A stretch of 64,000 bases of DNA from Liolophura sinensis (lineage: Eukaryota; Mollusca; Polyplacophora; Chitonida; Chitonidae), in contig NC_088299.1 in the NCBI RefSeq assembly GCF_032854445.1, positions 4,999,001 through 5,063,000 on the forward strand, read 5' to 3'. The notes below the pieces were generated by a model that was not told the origin of the DNA, ran no database searches, and worked only from the letters and a program-made list of their open reading frames with translations. The position numbers and the translations under genes were made by a program. Shown here piece after piece: positions 55,747 through 64,000 of this stretch. Positions within the stretch are counted from its first letter, which is position 1. Each line of letters opens with the position of its first letter.

Positions 55747-57870
55747 CCAGTGATATCTAAAATATTGCAATTACCATCACTGCATTGTTTTACATAATAC
55801 TGCCTAAACCATGATGCAATGGGGGCGTGTAAGATGCTAGTATTTATGCATTTACATGAACAGTTAGAATAAACCCTGACTGAAGTAAAACAGGCAGTAT
55901 TTCACCACTTAGATTTGACCACTGTCGTCACTGCTGTGGTTTTACTCTCTATACTGTAGGTGTTTAATTACATCTAAATCAGCCCTTTGAATATACCCAC
56001 AACAGAAAGTACTGATGGCAATGTACTCCTGGAGACCTACCATTTTGTATGAGCCCGTTTACACTCCATGTGGGACTACTTCACCTAGATACAAGAGGGC
56101 CTTGTATACAGAAAGATGATGGACGGTAAACCAAGATATCTCCCGCAGTCTACGTTGTGTGTGCTGGTATACCAGATCTCGTGTTTAAACTGTCAGGGGA
56201 GGAAAAATCTACAGCACCTTACCGACATTTGAATACGATTAGTATACACATGAGGAATTTAAAAGACGAAAGTCCACGCTTTTTTTACCAATAGCCTTCC
56301 TCCCCCTCCCCCAAAACTTCTGTACTCATTACCGCAGTTACGTATAACTGCATAGATGTTTGCAGGTTACATTGCTAACATGTGTATTTTACCGCAATGA
56401 TTTATGTACTTCCTAGGAAGGCCAATCACTCAATGGGGAAAAACAACACGCATATGCATGGAACAGCAAATGACCGTTATTTACCCTTACGCGCTCAAAA
56501 CATGCCAAATGATCTCTTATGTTGTAGTTTAGAGCGTCATTCACAAGCTAGCACGAAGTATGTGTTTCCAAGCACACACGGTTTTTCCCATTAAGTATCA
56601 CAGTAAAGTCTCTCTTGAGATCAACACGATTACGTACCGGTACTTCTAAAATGACCATTAGCAAAGTTGACAGATGCCGTGTCCTGCAATCGTATAATTA
56701 GTTGAATATAAATGTGCATACATTATATGTACCATGCATATCAGGTTCAAGTATGTTTGCTTGCTCTGAATGAGGGAGAAAGGATTTTTCATCTTAAAAC
56801 GGAATTTCCCCATTGCAGCCATACTCCCAGAATTATGGACTATACATCTGTCAACTGCTGATACTGACAAATGTTTTCCACAGCTTAATCGCTGCAGCTC
56901 CTTCTGCTGGACACGAGTTTCTCACTCAATCTTCATTCTCTTCACTAATCCAAGGCCATATTCACGAGGCTATATATCTGTGGAATGTATGGCATACAGA
57001 TGGAATGTAACGTGTCTCATGGAAGAGGGATGTGTCAGCGTTTTTGACATTTGGTAACGGTTCCAGTGTCATAATCATTGATGAGCAAATTCTGGAGGTT
57101 CTAAGAAAATTGACATTTCGGTGTAGATTTAATTTAATATCGACAGTGACGTTTTGGAATATTTCATGGATTGCTTTATCTCCTAGTAATGTTGGCCGCT
57201 ACAAACGGATGACGTTTCGAAGTATTTGATCCATTGGTTCATATCTCTGTAATGTTGGAAGTAACGGTCAAAACAATCTCTATAATGGTGGTTTGAGGCA
57301 TGTTTTTAAATATGACTGGCCAATACAACCAACAAGTGGACAGTAATAAAATTGTGTAAAATGGTATATGTCGATTTTACTGATAAGGTCCAACATCAAA
57401 CATCTATGCCAACGTAAAAGTTAGTCAAACCAGTTTATCTGGGTTGTTTTTCACATTTATGAGGCAAGCGTTATATTACATGGCTCATCTCCATAAAACA
57501 AATGGAAACTAATAGAAATGCATATTTTAATAAATTACATTTATTAACCCAAAAGTGAATCAGTGCGTGGATACAGACATTCGTATAACAGCCGTCAACC
57601 AAATCGGACGTTCTGAGTAGATATGACAAGGCCATTTCCCACAATGACGTCTGACACAAACAACCAAAGGTCTTAAAGGAATATTAAGTTCGAAATTAGG
57701 ACAAAGTTATGTAAAGAAGACCAGTCAGTAGTTTTCAATGATGTTAGAAAGACGGTGGGAATTTATCAAGCGATATCAGAAATCAAATCGTGTACGATGA
57801 GAGATAGAAATGATATGGACATAGCATTGTATATCTGACACAACATCATCACACTCAATATCATTTTTAA
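55747..57870. other. Host DNA: old repeat pieces, no genes
   Basis: 55868-55990 is a diverged third copy of the 346 bp repeat. 56840-56890 resembles 28500-28560 and 3200-3240 (ATCTGTC..., GACAAATG). No credible coding frame. Confidence 0.45.
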
Positions 57871-58077
57871 CACCAATGCGGTCGCTGTGAGTTCAAGTCC
57901 AGCTCATCCTGGCTTCCTCTCCGGCCGTAGGTGGGAAGGTCTGACAGCAACCTGCGGATGGTCGTGGGTTTCCCCCGGGCTGTGCCTGGTTTCCACCCAC
58001 CATAATGCTGGCTGCCGTCATATAAGTGAAATATTCTTGAGTACGGCGTAAAACACTAATGAAATAAATAAATAAAT
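57871..58077 (+). repeat. SINE-A copy, head partly missing
   Basis: It starts CACCAATGCGGTCGCTGTGA with the B box (GAGTTCAAGTCCAGC), then a complete body and tail. The A-box end is absent. Confidence 0.87.
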
Positions 58078-58354
58078 CATTTTTAATACAATACAAAGGA
58101 AACTTTTTGAGATGTGCACCGAGCATTGTGCCTATGACGTTAATTTCGTTTTGCCATTGTTGTGTTTTGTCCAGTCACTTGTCTCTATCTTTGTAAGGTA
58201 CAAACTATTCTCAGCTTATCAGATTAAAGGTTTTAATTTCACGATAATGGATTTCTACTTGATATAACTTTGTACACAATTTTGGAAAACTTTTGGGGTT
58301 TTATAAATTTGCAATTTTGCACAGTTGGTTAGAATCGATGTTTCTAATAATATC

Positions 58355-58425
58355 TTCGTCTTCATATAACTGAAAAATTGTTGTCCACGACGTTAAACCC
58401 CAAGTACTCACTCACTCACTCACTC
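58355..58425 (+). repeat. SINE-B type tail fragment
   Basis: CATATAACTGAAAAATTGTT, ACGACGTTAAACCCCAAGTA and an (ACTC)n tail without any head or body. Confidence 0.8.
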
Positions 58426-58839
58426 TAATATTATCAAACTGTCATCACAATTTGACACAGCATTCGTAAATGATGGGATTAGCGTTCATTGGAAACGCAG
58501 CAGTTTGCGTGTTCCATGATGCAGGAATCAAAAACAGACATTTGTGTACTAGTCCTCATCCAAAATGAACGACACTAGTCAGTAATCACAAGACCATTTA
58601 GGCAAACAACGTTCAATACAAATACTCGATCCCGATAACAAAACCAGCATACATCTATATGTATTACCCTTTTTGTCACAATCCAATATGCTATCAATAA
58701 ATCTGAGATTTACTCCACATCTACGGACAACTGTAGCAAAGTGACAATGATTTTGTGTAAACATTGATCCACCTGATGAAGGGCCAAACACATAACAGGA
58801 CTGGTGGCAGAGCTGACTGTGGGGAATAGACGGCCAGAT

Positions 58840-60600
58840 TAATTTTGATGTATGGAACAAATTTATGACTACCCCTTTAATGGGATGGTACAATCGTCTT
58901 TTCAACTGAATACCCACCTCCTCTTTATGTCGAAATCGCCTCGGACGGGGTTTGGACAACTAACTTAATGGTTAGACGGGCGAGAAAATGCGTCGCAACA
59001 ATAGACACGTCTCAGACAAATATCGCCAGTATTGTACAGTCATCAAAGAGAGTAGGGCCGTGCCATGTCATGCCCTTCATTTCATTAGGTTGGATCAAGT
59101 TTGTCTGGCAAACGATGGGTCTGATAATTAGAATAGATAGAGGGGGCCAGCAAACAGCTTATCTATTGGACATGCAATTCCCGAATGCCACATCGTAAAT
59201 GCACCTTTCTGTTCCCAAGAATATAAAACGTTCCGTTGCTTCATCACTATAATGCATAGCGAGGTTGGGTTTTAGTAGGGGTGTGATGCTTAGTATTCCT
59301 CTGAGACATACCCGATTAGTGCAGTTACACGTAGACCGATAGTATTTCAGCCTAATCCGTCTGCTTTACAATCGATAAATTCCCGAAAATGTCAAAAGTA
59401 GCTCATTTTGACCGGTGTCTTTCTTGTAACAAAGATCAGCTCAAACAGTTAAAGATCTGTGTTGTAATACAGACACCTTTTCCGAATTCTCTAAAATGTG
59501 TAGTATATTTGTTTATGTATACATATACATATGAAAATTTGTTTACAGAATCTATTATCCAAGTTTAATATTGATGGCCTCCTTGGCCTGGTGGTTAGCG
59601 TGCTAGTGCAATACAATAGCCCAAGACCAATGCACCCCATGTTGGCTGCCACTCCCGTCGTAAGTGGAAAAGTGTGGCAGGATCGTTCGCATGGTCAAAG
59701 GCCTCACCCGTTTTCTTCCCACCATAATACTGACCACTGTCATTTAAGTGAAATATTGGTGAGTACGCCGTGAAACACCAATCAAATAATTGAAACATAT
59801 AAATAAGTTCAAGCTCAATAATTAGGATTGGATTTCAATCCTTCATATCTTATGAGACGAAACGTCCTACTATCAGTCAAACAGTGCGTGTCAACATGAT
59901 ATATTAGTTTGTGCTTTTTCAATGCCGCAACGTTCATCAAATGTTAAATCATTCATACTTTCTGTCATTACTAAGCGATTTGCTCTGACGTAGTCTACAA
60001 TTGGCATTTGTCAGATCTCACAAAAGCACGCCTATGTCAAAGGTCACACCCACGAGAAATCCATCTTAGTCATCTACATATATGCATTATTTAGGCTTGC
60101 CTAGCTTTCAACCTAGTGTTTAATTTGTAGCATGGTTGGATGATAAATTACTACGTAACATACCAAGAATAACTCCACTAACACTTCTCCATCCGCAACA
60201 TCAAAGGAAACATCACTAGTAAACGAAACGGGCCTAGTGCCAGTTTTCTAAGAATTGCTTCATGCATTTTTTTTTCAATTAATGGACGCCGGTACTGTTA
60301 TCAAATGTAAATGACTTGGTTACATCCTGTCCCAAACAGACAAGAACTATTTTTCTTTCCATACTTTAGATATATCGGTGCGGATTTGTCCCGTACGTTC
60401 AGTTGGGATGATGAAGATTGGCAGAGTACGCTGACTTTTTCCCCGACCAGACGGACGGCGATTAAGCCATGCGAGATATTTGTCAGAGTTAGCAGACAAG
60501 AGATATATGGTGGAGAATTAGCTGTTCTGTGTTTTCTCTGGAGAAATATTTGCCCGTTTGAATGATGATGATGACAAAAGTAATTCCGCCTAGAAAATTA
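58840..60600 (+). repeat. Seventh plus-strand copy of the local module
   Basis: GGAACAAATTTATGACTACC, GACACGTCTCAGACAA and GGGGGCCAGCAAACAGCTTA match the copies at 43.5, 45.9 and 47.2 kb. 60250-60500 matches 44660-44900 and 48290-48520. A SINE-A lies within it. The frame at 58968 resembles a frame at 45970 for about 40 codons (DTSQTIIGSIIQSSKRVG), but not enough to call a gene. Confidence 0.6.
59577..59791 (+). repeat. SINE-A copy, diverged, near full length
   Basis: It starts GGCCTCCTTGGCCTGGTGGT and ends GTGAAACACCAATCAAATAA. It shows many substitutions against the 25001 copy, so it is an old or sub-family copy. Confidence 0.75.
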
Positions 60601-60963
60601 CGTAAAAAACGGAAACTACTCAGGTCGCGTTTTACAAAGCTGTCACAAAGGTGTGGCAGACTCATTTACTATACCTTGACGTATGTCTTGTACTAGGGCC
60701 TGTTCAATAGTTTATATCTATTACTTATACGTGGTGCTGAAATATACAGTTAAAGCACAACTTAGTTACATGTCCTTTTATTTGATAATTTTTACAGACT
60801 AAAATCTGAACTGGTAAATGTGTAGAATATCAAGTATTCTTAAAAATAAGAACAATTTATGTGATTTATGTGAAATTTGAACAATCCGTGTAACAACACC
60901 ATGTTATTACATCCACGTCATAAGCTTCTCTGAGTAGTTTTCAGCCTATAATTTTGCACGAGA

Positions 60964-61012
60964 CACGTGCAACTATACTTTTCCCGCCCTTGACAAGCGC
61001 GGGATTCACGTG
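60964..61012. promoter_or_regulatory. Possible promoter: two CACGTG boxes around two E2F-like sites
   Basis: CACGTG at 60964-60969 and 61007-61012 bracket TTTTCCCGCCC (about 60979-60989) and GCGCGGGA (about 60997-61004), which face each other. This is GC-richer than the surroundings. No transcript start or gene is certain. Confidence 0.3.
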
Positions 61013-61552
61013 CAGCCTATCACTATATTTGCCGCCTTTTGAACAGTCAATCAATCTCATCTAGCAAACGGGTAAGTAGATGCCCATTCTTTCAGGTGGT
61101 CAGTTGCTCAAACAAATTCTGACGGGACAACCACGTATAGGCCTGCAGTTCTAAACCTGCACAAGTTCAATTCCCCACCTCCATTCCCCATTCTCCAACG
61201 ATAAGACTACCCACGGATATTAATTTAAAAAGCCAGGTACCAGGTATTCTGACACTGAGTGAAGCATATCATCAAACTTTTCCCTTTATTACCTTTCCAA
61301 TGGTGAAAATAAATCGGTCCACGGCACACTTGTGATAATCAGTTATCTACGTACTCCGCAGACCATAGTCGTTCCTCCGATGAGGAACCAGTGTTCCAAC
61401 CACACAACACTCTCTTACGTGCATATTGTGCTCCGCATCCCTATATATGCATAACGCATATGATCCGCAGAGCACACCGTCCAGTAGATCATATCAATAT
61501 GTGCATTTTTATATAGATGTTCATAAATGTATGCGCTTATTATTACTGTTAA

Positions 61553-61747
61553 TTAATTTGACTTCTTAGCTTGTCCCCGGATTTTATTTGCCTTCTTAGC
61601 TTGTCCCCGAATTTTATTTGCCTTCTTAGCTTGTCCCCGGATTTGATTTGCCTTCTTAGCTTGTCCCCGCAATTCATTTGCCTTCTTTAAGTTTTTGTTC
61701 TGATTGTGTTTGGACTGTTTAAATACTCTCTTATTTCTTTCATTCAT
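61553..61747 (-). CDS. Short ORF with Lys-rich decapeptide repeats
   Basis: 64 residues. After MNERNKRVFKQSKHNQ the sequence consists of about four copies of a 10-residue repeat (KANKIRGQAK and variants), encoded by a 30 bp tandem repeat at about 61558-61690. It is very basic, with no hydrophobic segment. The unit length is a multiple of three and no copy has a stop, but with so few copies chance cannot be excluded. It may be a coding minisatellite or just a tandem repeat with an open frame. No neighbours or function known. Confidence 0.3.
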   Translation of the reverse strand: MNERNKRVFKQSKHNQNKNLKKANELRGQAKKANQIRGQAKKANKIRGQAKKANKIRGQAKKSN

Positions 61748-62138
61748 TCGTTGTTTCGTAAAACGTTGTTGAAAACTGATCTAGCGATTATTGACCTGGA
61801 ACGTAGAGTTTAGTTGGCTGCGGATTAACGAATATTTGCCTCCCCCTTCTAGTATGCTGCTGACCGCTGTACAATAAGTAAAATACTCTCAAAGGATTAG
61901 TGTTCAAATTTAGCTACTGCTCCTAATTATAAAGATTATAACTTGTTTAAACAGCATGTTACCGGGACGGCTTCTGAGAAACGTATTAATCATTTTACAT
62001 CCACCAAAAACAAAAGATTTACTGCCAATCTCCAGCCGACCGCCTTGTACGGCTCAGCGGGTGACGTCATAGATGGCCAACCCGTCTCGCTGGCCTAAAT
62101 AACAGGGGAATTCACCTCAAAACGATATCATTTTTGAG

Positions 62139-62294
62139 ATGGATTCTAGCTACACAGAAGCAAATATACTGCCGTATGAATTTAAGCCCAGACTGGACGA
62201 TGTTGAAGTTTCCATTTATGACACCGACATCTCTGGCCAGGCTTCTGATTCCGAGTTGTCAGGCGTTGAATATAATTTCATGTGTTTATCTTAA
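62139..62294 (+). CDS. Short ORF of 51 residues behind a CRE-like site
   Basis: ATG at 62139, TAA at 62292. The protein starts MDSSYTEANILPYEFKPRLD and is acidic, with Ser/Asp-rich stretches. The pattern 'ILPY-F-P' followed by acidic residues recalls the start of small invertebrate proteins related to the P2X7 C-terminal domain, but this is weak. A palindromic TGACGTCA lies at 62062-62069, about 70 bp upstream, and the stretch 62030-62110 is GC-richer than its surroundings. It could be a first exon whose continuation is outside or spliced. It could also be chance. Confidence 0.3.
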   Translation: MDSSYTEANILPYEFKPRLDDVEVSIYDTDISGQASDSELSGVEYNFMCLS

Positions 62295-64000
62295 GATTTA
62301 GTATTTATTTATTATGCTCTCCCTCTGTCCGCTTTACAATAAATATCATTCTCTTCCCCAAGTTATTCTAAATTCATGCCTACATACGATGACCACTATT
62401 GGTATAGGTTATTATCGGAAGTCCAAGTCACCTGTGCCTATAAGGGCATATAGTCGCGTGCATACATGTACGATGTGGACGTCGGTGTCAGCGTAAATTT
62501 ACTATCGGTTTTCAATTCTGTTAATAGTATTTTATATCTACTGTGTGTATGTGCTGTTGTGGAAATTCAGCTATATCGTCTCATGGCTTTCAGCTGTAAA
62601 ATGGTGAAAGCAGGAACGGCTGGTTTTGGTGGGTGCAAAATCCTTTTGTCTTGTGCTCTAAATCCACGCCTTTCTGAGGGAGGAATTATCTAGTGATTAT
62701 TCATATTATTCAGGTAAATAATAACCTAAAGTAAAATTCAGGTCATATTATTCAGGTAAATTTACCCCTTGGCAATATTTGTTTACACTCAACTTAATAT
62801 ATACATGGGTAGCTAATTTTTAATAAATACTAAATCTGGACACTAATCCTCTAAGTACGGCGTAAACCTGCAATCAATTAAAAATGAATAAGACTATAGG
62901 TTTGCATTTACGGTGCCATTTTTAGCCACCGTAGAAATACCACTTACCGTCTTGTGGTAGAATTAATTTGCCTTGTTCAATTCGGTTTGGTTAGTGTCGA
63001 TGAGGCCATATCTCATTATTCAGACGAAGCAAACGAGACTTTGAGTCACGTGGTGATGACAGCAGTTGTCAGCGAGCTTTGTTATAGGTGTGCTCCGGGT
63101 ACAGATCGCCTATTAAGAACGGCCGTGAAAAGATGTCTACCTCGGATGTCACATGCGTGAAGAGACGAACGTCAATTTCCTAACTGGATAAAGCGGTGAT
63201 CAGTAAGTCATTTTTGGACTATATGGTCAGTACACCAGGCGAATATACCAGCTCACTGTTAACTGATCTCATATGTGGCTGTACCCGGTTCCATTTGTGA
63301 CTGTATTACATAAGCATTACCGACTGAACGACATACATGAAAAGTACAGGGAAGTTAGAAAGATAAAACACGACAGACTGTGAATTATATCTCTGTCTGT
63401 ATCAGAGTTTGGGTGTTCGCTTTCGATGTAGACGGTGCTTACGAAAATTAAAGAAATTAAAGGCAAGGCACTAAACAGACCTACGTAGATGTATGATGTT
63501 ATCGCTTTTCATCAATAAATTTCACATTTTTATTTCAAGTCCCTATTTAGTTATTTTCATTTGATTCACTACAAATTAAAATCACTATATCTGAATTATA
63601 TACGTTCCTGAGTTCATTTTACACACCAGCATACACCATAACACCAATATATTCATGTAATTTTCTAAAATCTTCAGAGAACCAAGAATCAGTGAAATTT
63701 TGTGACAATGATAACATAATGATAATATATATGGTATACAGATTTATTGGAGTCAGGCTGGAAGCATTGGCATTGGGACCTTTACCATTGGGTAACATTT
63801 GTACAACAGCCCGACCATCCATCGTCTGGATCGCTTACAGGCCAATCGGTAGTCCGATTTCCGTTTGTCTTTGCGGTTAAACGACCAGTGTTTAAAAAGA
63901 AAATGATACAGCCCACCACTGATCTCCCCGCTGCTAATTAACTCGTCTTGTGTAGATAAAGTGCTCTGGAATAGAGTAAATGGGTGAAGACTGACGATGA
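62295..64000. other. Host DNA without recognisable genes
   Basis: A short direct repeat (CATATTATTCAGGTAAAT) lies at about 62703 and 62744. A SINE-A tail-like piece (AAGTACGGCGTAAACC) is near 62856. The remaining frames are short and featureless. Confidence 0.45.

Noticed and set aside
45820-59198. A small gene shared by 45970 and 58968
   Set aside because: About 40 codons match in frame, but the same module at 43.6 and 47.3 kb gives no consistent frame.

Overview
This is a 64 kb piece of animal nuclear DNA, most likely from a lophotrochozoan and probably a mollusc. The evidence is AT-rich, gene-poor, repeat-dense sequence, several copies of a tRNA-headed SINE of the kind common in bivalve-type genomes, (ACTC)n-tailed SINEs, a Polinton/Maverick and a Ty3/gypsy-type LTR element. 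There are no bacterial operons or ribosome binding sites. Species assignment is inference. I see no complete host gene.

Layout. 1-4951: host DNA, largely an old repeat unit (called Y1). 4952-17974: a decayed Polinton bounded by about 200 bp inverted repeats and a 5 bp CCCCT duplication. It holds a protein-primed DNA polymerase pseudogene, integrase, packaging ATPase pseudogene, major and minor capsid genes and seven smaller element genes. Only the integrase, the major capsid gene and some small ORFs are still open. 17975-30600: host DNA with SINEs, a 74 bp palindrome, a Penelope-type reverse transcriptase fragment, a 28 bp minisatellite of about 32 copies, and a second copy (X2/Y2) of the sequence around the Polinton, which serves as a paralogous empty site. 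30600-48500: an old array of related units, first about 4.4-4.6 kb apart and then shorter. It includes a recent 346 bp duplication that may carry an ABCC-transporter-like exon. 49117-55742: a 6.6 kb Gmr1-like Ty3/gypsy element with the order PR-integrase-RT-RNase H, a SCAN-like Gag, a proline-tRNA-like primer site and LTRs about 98% identical. 55743-64000: more array-type sequence, SINEs, a decapeptide-repeat ORF, and a promoter-like stretch with a short ORF at 62139.

How the parts work together. The Polinton genes form a virus-like module: polymerase and integrase for copying and insertion, ATPase for packaging, and double and single jelly-roll capsid proteins, with small membrane or basic proteins of unknown role. 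This copy is dead by frameshift, nonsense and active-site changes. The Gmr1-like element is young but its Gag-PR reading frame is also broken, so it could move only with help. Everything else looks like non-coding repeat sequence; function outside the elements is inference.
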